A stretch of DNA of 7,650 nucleotides from Sediminibacterium sp. (GCA_028288645.1 JAQBNJ010000298.1:1-7650), one strand, 5' to 3'. Shown: positions 1-5,748, counted from the stretch's first letter. A program made the numbers and translations. Notes: generated by a model from the sequence alone, not told the origin.

Positions 1-305
1 ACGAATTTGCTTACGATGAGATCCTGAACCGCTGCTTCGATATTGATGAGATCAATTCAATAAAGGATACCCGCGATCCGCTGGCTGTTTTTTACCTGCT
101 ATGGACACGAAAAGAATCGCTGTTAAAAGCAGTGGGGACGGGCATTCTTGATGATCTCACAAAAGTATCCTGCATGAATGATGTATATACCACAGAGGCA
201 GGAGATGAATGGCTCTTAAACAGCTTTGTTATGGAAGATAATTACCTGCTTAGTCTTGCCTGCAAACCGGGTACCGGCTTAATCCGGTACTGGGATTTTG
301 GATGA
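1..305 (+). CDS. 4'-phosphopantetheinyl transferase, Sfp type (C-terminal part)
   Basis: The reading frame is open from the left edge (first full codon at base 3) to TGA at 303-305, giving about 100 C-terminal residues. The start lies outside the window. The segment LLWTRKESLLKAVGTGI matches the Sfp/AcpT signature WxxKExxxKxxGxG, in which Glu and Lys help bind Mg2+ and coenzyme A. The tail NYLLSLACKPG resembles the usual C-terminal strand of the family. Such enzymes move the 4'-phosphopantetheine arm of CoA onto a conserved serine of carrier proteins in fatty acid, polyketide or peptide synthesis; they are cytosolic. Which carrier it serves cannot be told here. It converges on the glycosyltransferase gene downstream, with only 7 bases between the two stop codons and no room for a separate terminator. 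The family call is firm; the specific role is unknown. Confidence 0.88.
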   Translation, partial: EFAYDEILNRCFDIDEINSIKDTRDPLAVFYLLWTRKESLLKAVGTGILDDLTKVSCMNDVYTTEAGDEWLLNSFVMEDNYLLSLACKPGTGLIRYWDFG

Positions 306-312
306 CCATTCT

Positions 313-1470
313 TTACATTTTCCTTTTCGCTTTTTCCCATACACCTGTTTGTGTGGTGGACATATACCTGATAATTCCGGCGATCACCGCATAATTCATC
401 AAACAGAAATAATAGGGGATGAATAGTATTTTGATCCGTATCTCCCTTGACTCCAGTACCCAACCCGTTACTGCAAGGCCATAAAAAATAACCTGGCACA
501 CAAGCAGGAACACATACAGAAAGGAAGCGCCCGAAACCACTATCCATATATTCAACACAAAAGCAAGCAATAATAAAAAAGGCGTGATCGTCCAACGCAA
601 AACCCTGTGACTGATATATTCCCAGGTAAGCACAGGATTCTTAAAAGGAAGTAACATGGAACGAAGCCAGATAACCGACTGGATGCCACCGGCCGAGATT
701 CTCACTTTTCTTTTCAATTCTTCGGTGATAGAAGCGGATGATTTTTCCATAGCATACGCTTCGGGTTCATAGAGGATGCGGTATCCTTTTTCAGCAATAC
801 GCATCGAGATCATAAAATCATCCAGCAGTGAATTGGAAGGAACGGGCTGATATAGATCTGTTCTTATGCTGAATAATTCGCCGGCGGCGCCGACAAGGGA
901 ATACAGGATCGAATCCCACATTTTCAATTTTGATTCATATTTCCAGTAAAATCCTTCTGCTGCCGTTGCATCAGCGGTTTCTGATATTTCTACCCGTTTT
1001 TCACCTGATACGGCGCCGATCTTTTTATCTGCATAGTGCCTGGCCATTTTCGGAAGTGCGCTTGTATTCAGCAATGTGTTGGCATCGGTAAATACGACCA
1101 CTTCGGTCTCCACGTACTGCATGGCCCTGTGAACAGCGGCTATTTTGCCGGTTCTTCCATCGCTGTGCAACAATTGTATGGAGGGATATTCCTTAATGAT
1201 ATCAACGGTCCGGTCCGTTGAGCCATCCGTAACAAAAATATACCTGATCTTTCCCGAAGGATATTCCAATTGAAGCGTGTTCTCTATTTTTTTCCTGATA
1301 AAATCTTCTTCATTATAAGCAGCAACCATTACGGTGAGTGTTGGTAATTCCAGGTCCTGCACCAAGGGCTTGCTGCGCCTGAAGATCTTTATCAATACAT
1401 ACAATACCATTCCATATCCTATATAGGTATAGAAGATGATCAGAAGGCTTATCCAGAAAATAATTGTCAT
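313..1470 (-). CDS. Membrane-anchored family 2 glycosyltransferase (cellulose/PNAG-synthase-like)
   Basis: I choose the ATG at 1470 (385 aa). The frame is open to 1530, but that would overlap the preceding gene by 52 bases, while 1470 lies 8 bases after its stop and begins directly with the first membrane helix. Layout: helix about residues 3-27; GT-A catalytic domain about 43-265; helices about 283-304, 306-329 and 356-377. Visible motifs are AYNEE (51-55, nucleotide binding), TDGSTD (81-86), GRTGK (105-109), FTDANT (127-132, the DxD-like metal site), GAAGELF (194-200) and LLDDF (215-219, probable catalytic acid). The RKVRISAGG segment (244-252) sits where processive synthases carry QxxRW, and that motif is absent. 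The enzyme probably adds a sugar from a nucleotide donor to a lipid-linked or growing glycan at the inner membrane. It is the second gene of a two-gene unit. Family is certain; donor and acceptor are not. Confidence 0.9.
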   Translation of the reverse strand: MTIIFWISLLIIFYTYIGYGMVLYVLIKIFRRSKPLVQDLELPTLTVMVAAYNEEDFIRKKIENTLQLEYPSGKIRYIFVTDGSTDRTVDIIKEYPSIQLLHSDGRTGKIAAVHRAMQYVETEVVVFTDANTLLNTSALPKMARHYADKKIGAVSGEKRVEISETADATAAEGFYWKYESKLKMWDSILYSLVGAAGELFSIRTDLYQPVPSNSLLDDFMISMRIAEKGYRILYEPEAYAMEKSSASITEELKRKVRISAGGIQSVIWLRSMLLPFKNPVLTWEYISHRVLRWTITPFLLLLAFVLNIWIVVSGASFLYVFLLVCQVIFYGLAVTGWVLESREIRIKILFIPYYFCLMNYAVIAGIIRYMSTTQTGVWEKAKRKM

Positions 1471-1478
1471 AGTAATAG

Positions 1479-2402
1479 TTAAGGTATGTAGCCGGTTTCT
1501 GAACTCGTTACACCATATGTCAGATTCCATTTAATGGCCCGCCACAATTGCCTGGTAAAACCCGTTTGCCCGAGGCGCATATACTGGACTATGTTCCGTG
1601 GCGTTACTACGAATAAAAAAAAGAAATAGAAAAATGTTCTCTGCACAAAACCGGCGTTCCTTCTCTCAAACAAGATACGGTTCCTGTTCATAAAATACTC
1701 TTTCAGTGCACTGTTTTGTCCTACGGACACAGATTCTTTGTGGTAGATCAATGCCTGCATATCCAACCGTATCGTATAGCCCTTTTTTTTAAAACTGTCG
1801 CACCAATCCATTTCTTCATAGTACAAAAAATAGTTTTCCTTCATCGGGCCCGCTTCAATGATCGCTTCTTTCCTCACCATCATGGCGGCTCCATGCGCGA
1901 AAGCAGTTTCTCCCGTTAAATGATCGAACTGCCCATCGTCTTTTTCAAATTGGCCGATACAACTGTTACGCGCAGTATAGTAGTTCATTTTTGTATAACC
2001 TGCATATTGGAGCATATCCGGTTGATCATAATAGCGGATCTTGGGAGATACCACGGCTGTTTCTTTATGTGCTTCCAGTGCCTGAACCAGTTGGGTGACC
2101 AGGCCTTTTGTAAATTCCGTATCATTATTGACAAGGAAAAGAAAATCGCCCCCTGCAGCGTGTATCCCGATATTATTACCGCCTGCAAAACCGGTATTGG
2201 CCTCACTCCTGATGAAATGGATAGAAGGGTACTTCTCCTGCCAGGCGGGCACCGGGTTCACCGTACTGCCATTATCCACAACAATGATCTCAGTTAAAGC
2301 ATACTCATTCATTTGTTCGATAGAATGGAGCAATTGCTCTGTAACCAGGGGTTGATTGAAATTAACCGTGATTATGGAAACTTTTTTTATAGCTTCGCTC
2401 AT
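1479..2402 (-). CDS. Family 2 glycosyltransferase, rhamnosyltransferase-like (COG1216 type)
   Basis: The protein is 307 aa, a normal length for the COG1216 group. The GT-A fold begins at once with VSIITVNFN (8-16). VVDNGS (41-46), NTGFAGGNN (69-77), the metal-binding VNNDTEF (91-97), the acceptor-loop AHGAAMMVRKE (169-179) and FLYYEEMDWC (192-201, with the probable catalytic acidic pair) follow in the expected order. HKESVSVG (221-228) is also typical. A hydrophobic stretch at about 257-268 may bind the membrane. WbbL-like relatives transfer rhamnose or another deoxysugar in O-antigen or capsule assembly; the donor cannot be read from sequence. The ATG at 2402 is followed directly by the fold, and a GGAGG lies about 13 bases upstream, rather far for a ribosome site. 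It is the first gene of the unit with the membrane glycosyltransferase (8-base gap) and is divergent from the small membrane protein. Confidence 0.92.
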   Translation of the reverse strand: MSEAIKKVSIITVNFNQPLVTEQLLHSIEQMNEYALTEIIVVDNGSTVNPVPAWQEKYPSIHFIRSEANTGFAGGNNIGIHAAGGDFLFLVNNDTEFTKGLVTQLVQALEAHKETAVVSPKIRYYDQPDMLQYAGYTKMNYYTARNSCIGQFEKDDGQFDHLTGETAFAHGAAMMVRKEAIIEAGPMKENYFLYYEEMDWCDSFKKKGYTIRLDMQALIYHKESVSVGQNSALKEYFMNRNRILFERRNAGFVQRTFFYFFFLFVVTPRNIVQYMRLGQTGFTRQLWRAIKWNLTYGVTSSETGYIP

Positions 2403-2489
2403 GTGGGATGATATTCCTCCGTTTAAAATTATTCAAACTTGCTGACAAAGAAACCGATATGGTCACAAATATTTAGTGTCAGGCGGCGG

Positions 2490-2957
2490 ATGGCAAAAGA
2501 AGATATCGAACGGAAGGTAGATGATATCATGCAATCTCTCAACGGATCAGATATTCCCGGTGAAGAAATGCATGCACTGAAACAGTATTTCCACGATGCC
2601 CTTGAGCGAAATCCCGGCTACCGTTCTTACCTGGCGAGCCAGCTCTCTGCTGTACCGAAAGAGAAAACAACAGAAGAAATAGACATTGTATTTAAGCGGA
2701 ACAGGCGCAAAGGTTTTGCAGGTGCCATACAAAGATTCCCAAACCCCATCCGCATCATTATTTCATTATTGTTCATCACACTCGGGCTCGCCATGATCAT
2801 TATGCCGACGCCTGCCTCCTTTGAGATGTACACCATTTTCTACTTTAATGAGAATGATGGATTCACATTGATGGACCTCATATCACTGATGATCGTATTC
2901 TGCGGTGTTTTTACACTGATCATGACTATGTCAAAACGGAGTAGGGAAGAACAATAA
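2490..2957 (+). CDS. Small two-helix membrane protein of unknown function
   Basis: I start at the ATG at 2490 (155 aa). The longer frame needs a TTG at 2439, and AGGCGG lies just before 2490. The N-terminal part (about 1-80) is soluble, charged and probably helical (KEDIERKVDDIMQSL), with the phrase NPGYRSYLASQL near 41-52 and a basic stretch KRNRRKGF at 69-76. Two hydrophobic helices follow at about 87-106 and 127-147, separated by a short acidic, aromatic loop and ended by a basic tail (SKRSREEQ). This suggests a cytoplasmic N-terminal domain anchored by a helical hairpin with both ends inside. I do not recognise a family. It is transcribed away from the glycosyltransferase pair across 87 bases, so a shared divergent promoter region is likely. 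A role in envelope or polysaccharide biology is only a guess from position. Confidence 0.75.
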   Translation: MAKEDIERKVDDIMQSLNGSDIPGEEMHALKQYFHDALERNPGYRSYLASQLSAVPKEKTTEEIDIVFKRNRRKGFAGAIQRFPNPIRIIISLLFITLGLAMIIMPTPASFEMYTIFYFNENDGFTLMDLISLMIVFCGVFTLIMTMSKRSREEQ

Positions 2958-3016
2958 CCATATCATCGTGAATGCGGGTTGAAGCGTTTTCTGAACTGCT
3001 TTTGTAATAATTCTCT

Positions 3017-3085
3017 ACTTCTCCGCTGGGTTTTCATCTCGAATCGTCCGCGGCTACAGAAAAATAGGAAGGTTCCCGCGAATGT
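3017..3085 (+). repeat. Decayed copy of the REP-like repeat (same orientation as copies B and C)
   Basis: The stretch CTTCTCCGC at 3018-3026 and TTCATCTCGAATC at about 3033-3045 match the head of the intact copies downstream (positions 3737-3764 and 3928-3955). The following CAGAAA also matches. The later GTTCCCGCGAAT (about 3072-3083) resembles the GTTCGCCGCGAAC core, but the long hairpin is gone. It lies in the 200-base gap between the small membrane protein and the antitoxin-like gene. Confidence 0.55.
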
Positions 3086-3112
3086 ATAGGGCTATTTATA
3101 ACGTAAATCATG

Positions 3113-3141
3113 TTACGGAAAGCGGATATTATCTAAATTTG
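3113..3141 (+). promoter_or_regulatory. Bacteroidota-type promoter of the antitoxin-like gene
   Basis: TAAATTTG at 3134-3141 fits the Bacteroidota -7 element TAnnTTTG exactly. TTA at 3113-3115, 18 bases upstream, is one base off the -33 TTG. Transcription would begin near 3147, about 12 bases before the ATG at 3159, so the leader would be very short. The match is to a known consensus; activity is inferred. Confidence 0.55.
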
Positions 3142-3158
3142 TATAAAATCAGGTTCTT

Positions 3159-3398
3159 ATGACAGCGATCAATATGCGTGAGAAATTGCATCAGTATGTG
3201 GACAAGAGCGATGAGAAATTGTTAAAACTCATGTATGCCCTTGCAAAGGAATACAATGAGGATGATGATATTGAATACGAATTTACAGCAGAGGATATAG
3301 AACGTTTTGATCAGCGCAGACAAAGCCGTTTGCGTGGAGAGAGCAAGACCTACAGTGTGCAAGAAGCGAGAGATATGATTACCGCGGATAGTGAATAA
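3159..3398 (+). CDS. Orphan antitoxin-like small protein (addiction-module type)
   Basis: The protein is 79 aa. An N-terminal helical segment (MREKLHQYVDKSDEKLLKLM, 6-25) leads into a strongly acidic stretch (EDDDIEYEFTAEDIE, about 34-48) and a basic-polar tail, RRQSRLRGESKTYS (53-66), ending in VQEARDMI. This order resembles the short antitoxins that precede RelE/ParE toxins in many Bacteroidota, whose C-terminal part wraps the toxin; the family link is from memory of such proteins. No RelE-like reading frame follows. Instead a REP-like repeat starts one base after the TAA. Either the toxin was lost or displaced, or this is one of the solitary members that occur without a toxin. A promoter with a good -7 element lies directly upstream. 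An ATG at 3174 is a possible alternative start. Confidence 0.7.
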   Translation: MTAINMREKLHQYVDKSDEKLLKLMYALAKEYNEDDDIEYEFTAEDIERFDQRRQSRLRGESKTYSVQEARDMITADSE

Positions 3399-3399
3399 A

Positions 3400-3570
3400 C
3401 TTTCCTTCTCTGCACTGTGTTCATCTCGAATCACACGCAGAAGCAGAAAGCTCTGTGGTATATGATAAGCGTAGCAATTCAAACCGCGAAGTCCTCTCGC
3501 GAGAGACGTTCGCGGCGAACACTCGCGTTTTTTGCATCAGTGTGAGAAATTGAAGACCCTGCGAAGAAAG
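3400..3570 (-). repeat. REP-like repeat copy A, composite (half + orientation, full - orientation)
   Basis: Bases 3400-3451 carry the head of the repeat in + orientation, including TTCATCTCGAATCACACGC, and then break off before the hairpin. From about 3452 the sequence turns into a full copy in the opposite orientation, beginning GTGGTATATGATAAGCGTAG and holding the 32-base hairpin at 3484-3515. The result is a head-to-head pair joined where the first copy lost its core, like a bacterial interspersed mosaic element. One C of the foot CTCC is missing relative to copies D and E (ACTCGCG against ACTCCGCG). The repeat begins one base after the antitoxin-like stop codon. Confidence 0.85.
3511..3533 (+). 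terminator. Possible intrinsic terminator within REP copy A
   Basis: CGCG and CGCG can pair across a short loop and are followed at once by six T (about 3528-3533). The stem is shorter than in copies D and E because one C is missing. It lies about 115 bases after the antitoxin-like stop codon, on the same strand. Confidence 0.4.
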
Positions 3571-3730
3571 GAGAAATAGAATTATGTAATATCTTTGATA
3601 CCATATTGTCAAATGCGTGAACTCTGAAAACCGCTTTACATAGGAGCTTTTGTTAGGGGCAGACTTTTATCTATGACTATTTTTTTTGGCTTTTCGTGTT
3701 CTGTAAAGCATAACAAAAAAACCTATTATA
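3571..3730. other. AT-rich spacer with crossing inverted repeats (possible pseudoknot)
   Basis: No gene is seen between REP copies A and B. GCTTTACA (3633-3640) is complementary to TGTAAAGC (3702-3709), and TTTTGTTA (3648-3655) is complementary to TAACAAAA (3711-3718). The two pairs cross rather than nest, as in an H-type pseudoknot, with loops of 7, 46 and 1 bases. The low complexity of the stretch makes chance matches possible. No promoter was recognised. Confidence 0.3.
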
Positions 3731-3923
3731 CTTTCCTTCTCCGCACCGTGTTCATCTCGAATCACACGCTAATGCAGAAAGCGCGGAGTGTTCGCCGCGA
3801 ACGTCTTCCGCCGCGGCGGAGACTTCGCGGATTGAATTGGCTACTCCTATTCTACCACAAATCATCTTGAGAACATCGGCATCTCCTTAGGTATAAACCG
3901 CAATATTCAAATAACTCATTCAT
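3731..3923 (+). repeat. REP-like repeat copy B, variant apex
   Basis: This is one of two tandem direct copies of a roughly 190-base unit upstream of the transposase gene. It holds the head TTCATCTCGAATCACACGC, the foot GGAG (3785-3788), the small palindrome GTTCGCCGCGAAC (3790-3802) and the bulged hairpin 3795-3830. The outer stem CCGCGAA/TTCGCGG is the same as in every copy, but the apex is CCGCCG/CGGCGG plus GTCT/AGAC instead of CTCTCG/CGAGAG. The tail runs through TACCACAAATCATCTTGAG to the start of copy C. Confidence 0.9.
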
Positions 3924-4110
3924 TTCCTTCTCCGCACCGTGTTCATCTCGAATCACACGCTAATGCATAAGGCGCGGAGTGTTCGCCGCGAACGTCTCTC
4001 GCGAGAGGACTTCGCGGTTTGAATTGGCTACTCCTATTATACCACAAATCATCTTGAGAACATCAGCATCTTCTTAGGTATAAACCGCAATATTCAAATA
4101 CCGCATTCAT
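3923..4110 (+). repeat. REP-like repeat copy C
   Basis: This is a tandem direct copy of B, shifted by 191 bases at the head and 187 at the tail; the 4-base difference lies in the hairpin apex. The hairpin is at 3986-4017: outer stem CCGCGAA/TTCGCGG (7 bp), an unpaired C on the 5' arm and an unpaired G on the 3' arm, and the apex CTCTCG/CGAGAG. Foot GGAG is at 3976-3979. It ends about 25 bases before the transposase ATG, so the transposase promoter must lie in or next to it. Confidence 0.92.
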
Positions 4111-4135
4111 TGTAATTTCAACAAAACAAAAAACA

Positions 4136-4708
4136 ATGAGTGTAAGAAAAAAAATAGCCGAGCCCAATGGTGTTTTTTCTATCACGATCACCTGTGCAAG
4201 CTGGCTGCCATTGTTCAATATCACCAATGGATACCATGCCGTGTACCGCTGGTTTGACTATCTCAAACAGGAGGAGCACCATATCGCCGGTTATGTGATC
4301 ATGCCCAATCACTTTCATGCATTAATTGCTTTCAGAACAACCAGTCAATCTATCAATACCATTGTTGGAAATGGTAAACGGTTTATGGCCTATGAACTGG
4401 TGAAGTTGCTGCAGGAGCAGAATAGAAAAGATATACTGGATCAATTGGCAGAATGGGTTAACGCAACTGAAAAAATACACAATAAAAAGCACCAGGTTTT
4501 TGAGCCTTCGTTCGATAGGAAAGAGTGTTATAGTATTCCGTTCATGCAGCAGAAAACAAATTACATTCACCAAAATCCCTGCAAAGCGGGCCTTGCCAAA
4601 TTGCCTGAAGAATATCTGCATAGTTCTGCGAAATATTATTATACCGGGGTGCAGGGGGTATACCCTGTGATAACATATATAGAGTTACAGGATATTGATC
4701 TAACTTGA
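4136..4708 (+). CDS. REP-associated tyrosine transposase (RAYT), Y1/HUH family
   Basis: The protein is 190 aa and complete, the usual size for single-domain RAYTs related to IS200/IS605 TnpA. The HUH metal-binding pair is H59-F60-H61 in YVIMPNHFHALIAF. The single catalytic tyrosine is Y143 in QKTNYIHQNPCKAGL, and the flanking HQVFEPSFDRKE (109-120) and EEYLHSSAKYYY (158-169) are typical of the family. The enzyme would nick single-stranded REP DNA by forming a 5'-phosphotyrosine link; RAYTs are normally domesticated and linked to REP sequences rather than to mobile IS ends. The ATG at 4136 follows an A-rich leader (ACAAAACAAAAAACA), as is usual in Bacteroidota. REP copies B and C lie directly upstream and inverted copies D and E downstream, which strongly supports the identification. 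All catalytic residues are present, so it may be active. Confidence 0.95.
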   Translation: MSVRKKIAEPNGVFSITITCASWLPLFNITNGYHAVYRWFDYLKQEEHHIAGYVIMPNHFHALIAFRTTSQSINTIVGNGKRFMAYELVKLLQEQNRKDILDQLAEWVNATEKIHNKKHQVFEPSFDRKECYSIPFMQQKTNYIHQNPCKAGLAKLPEEYLHSSAKYYYTGVQGVYPVITYIELQDIDLT

Positions 4709-4799
4709 TCTCCATTGCAGGAACGTAGTGTTAGAAGATGCCGATTGCTATGTGATATATATTGAACACCAAAACCTGCACCAGCTGCTCCTCATCATG

Positions 4800-4920
4800 A
4801 TCTGTGGTATATGATAGGCGTAGGAATTCAAACCGCGAAGTCCTCTCGCGAGAGACGTTCGCGGCGAACACTCCGCGTTTTTTGCATCAGCGTGAGATGA
4901 TGAAGACCCTGCGGAGAAAG
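4800..4920 (-). repeat. REP-like repeat copy D (inverted relative to B and C)
   Basis: Its reverse complement matches copy C across the head (CTTCTCCGC..GTCTTCATC), the foot GGAG, the hairpin and GAATT..CTAC.CCTAT.ATACCACA. The hairpin 4833-4864 is base-for-base the reverse complement of that in copy C. It lies about 90 bases after the transposase stop and forms, with C, an inverted pair around the gene. Confidence 0.92.
4860..4883 (+). terminator. Intrinsic terminator-like structure in REP copy D, after the RAYT gene
   Basis: CGCGG (4860-4864) pairs with CCGCG (4873-4877) across the loop CGAACACT and is followed directly by TTTTTT (4878-4883). It is correctly oriented to end transcription of the transposase gene. 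The first arm is shared with the long REP hairpin, so the two folds exclude each other. Confidence 0.5.
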
Positions 4921-4921
4921 A

Positions 4922-5018
4922 AATATCCGCATAGTTCTGCGAAATATTATTATACCGGGGTGCAGGGAGTATACCCTGGATAACATATATGGAGTTACAG
5001 GATATTGATCTAACCTCA
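4922..5018 (+). pseudogene. Duplicated 3' fragment of the RAYT gene
   Basis: These bases repeat 4611-4708, the last 32 codons of the transposase, with a few substitutions and one missing base (CCTGTGATAAC becomes CCTGGATAAC). The deletion creates a TAA at 4981-4983, so the piece could not encode the original C-terminus. It has no start and is only the front part of a tandem duplication that also carries the intergenic sequence and REP copy E. Confidence 0.88.
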
Positions 5019-5110
5019 TCTTCATTGCAGGAACATAATATTTGAAAATGCGGATTGTTATGCGATTCATGTTGTAATGCAAAAACTGAACCAACTGCTC
5101 CTTGTCATGA

Positions 5111-5238
5111 TCAGTGGTATATGATAAGCGTAGCAATTCAAACCGCGAAGTCCTCTCGCGAGAGACGTTCGCGGCGAACACTCCGCGTTTTTTGCATCAG
5201 TGTGAGAATTTGAAGATCAAGACCCTGCGGAGAATGAA
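5111..5238 (-). repeat. REP-like repeat copy E (inverted relative to B and C)
   Basis: It holds the same 32-base hairpin (5143-5174), the foot CTCC, the small palindrome (5167-5179) and the T6 run as copy D. It ends about 20 bases before the 3' end of the minus-strand membrane-protein gene and so marks the border of the REP region. Confidence 0.92.
5170..5193 (+). terminator. Intrinsic terminator-like structure in REP copy E
   Basis: It has the same CGCGG/CCGCG stem, 8-base loop and T6 run as in copy D (5170-5174, 5183-5187, 5188-5193). It would stop + strand read-through into the convergent accessory genes. Confidence 0.4.
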
Positions 5239-5259
5239 AGATTTTTATTGAAGCGTCTA

Positions 5260-5748
5260 TTAGTTTTTGCCTTGCTGAGTTTGTATGTATGCTTTGAAAA
5301 TAAAAGTTAAACCCGATGCAGCGAAAGCCACTCTGATAATGCTTAAAATATTAAATAGAATTACCTTTCCCTGAATTGTATCAGCATATTTTTCTAAGTT
5401 GCCGAACATCAGTTTAAAATTTATTTGTGTCAGTATGTAAATTGTCAATGCTAAAGAAACTATTTGGAGTATACTTGCCCACAGTAATTTATTTTTAAGT
5501 TCCGCTTTTTCTTTCGGTGTCTTGAAATACAAAACAATCAAAGCAATTGTCGCCAGATAAACCCACGGAACATAATAGATAAGTGGACTTATAACTGAAG
5601 TAAAAGTTTTCCAGAAAAGCATTCTTTCCATTGAAACATCCAACAATTTTGGTCCATAAACAACTCCTTCATAAAGAATACCAAAAAAGCCAAGTGCAAT
5701 ACCGAAAAGAGAAAATAATAACAGGTTGGTGAATAATTTGAATTTCAT
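5260..5748 (-). CDS. Four-helix integral membrane protein, unknown function
   Basis: I start at the ATG at 5748 (162 aa). The open frame reaches a TTG at 5769, which is less likely. Hydrophobic helices lie at about residues 7-28, 52-75, 88-110 and 128-152, with short loops. Conspicuous residues are YEGVVYGP (26-33), the aromatic PLIYYVPWVY (55-64), a charged loop KTPKEKAELKNK (76-87) and FNILSIIRVAF (132-142) in the last helix. I do not recognise a family with confidence; the size and four helices recall DUF1772-like proteins, but no decisive motif is visible. It lies 44 bases after the AraC-family gene on the same strand, so it is probably co-transcribed with and perhaps controlled by it. 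The pair is A+T-rich compared with the glycosyltransferase genes. It ends next to REP copy E. Confidence 0.75.
   Translation of the reverse strand: MKFKLFTNLLLFSLFGIALGFFGILYEGVVYGPKLLDVSMERMLFWKTFTSVISPLIYYVPWVYLATIALIVLYFKTPKEKAELKNKLLWASILQIVSLALTIYILTQINFKLMFGNLEKYADTIQGKVILFNILSIIRVAFAASGLTFIFKAYIQTQQGKN

Larger units (their letters stand above)
4611..5238. repeat. Tandem duplication of RAYT 3' end plus REP (two ~311-base units)
   Basis: Unit 1 (4611-4921) and unit 2 (4922-5238) align end to end: transposase 3' end, about 90 bases of intergenic sequence, then a REP copy. The intergenic part has diverged clearly, with many substitutions between about 4700 and 4800. The REP core (CAATTCAAACCGCG.. 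through TTTTTTGCATCAG) is almost unchanged. Unit 2 has a small extra stretch (GAAGATCAAGACC) near its end. Confidence 0.88.

Noticed and set aside
1471..1530. Longer N-terminus for the membrane glycosyltransferase
   Set aside because: It would overlap the preceding gene by 52 bases and adds a polar stretch before the natural membrane helix; the ATG at 1470 fits better.
242..2355. Open frames opposite the glycosyltransferase genes, such as 1920-2297 on +
   Set aside because: They are shadows of two clear family 2 glycosyltransferases and show no domain pattern of their own.
2439..2489. TTG start for the small membrane protein
   Set aside because: An ATG at 2490 with AGGCGG just upstream is more plausible, and the extra residues carry no recognisable signal.
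3400..5238. Several short open frames running through the REP copies (for example on the minus strand across 4828-5181 and 3421-3612, and on + at 3673-3870)
   Set aside because: They share peptide pieces only because the repeats are copies of each other, cross hairpins and duplication joints, and have no independent start or family signal.
3400..5238. CRISPR array
   Set aside because: The repeats are long, in both orientations, unevenly spaced and palindromic, with no uniform spacers and no cas gene.
3731..5238. Conventional IS200/IS605 insertion sequence with left and right ends
   Set aside because: Multiple REP copies in both orientations and the RAYT-type sequence fit a REP/RAYT locus better; no unique pair of subterminal hairpins with a single element boundary is seen.
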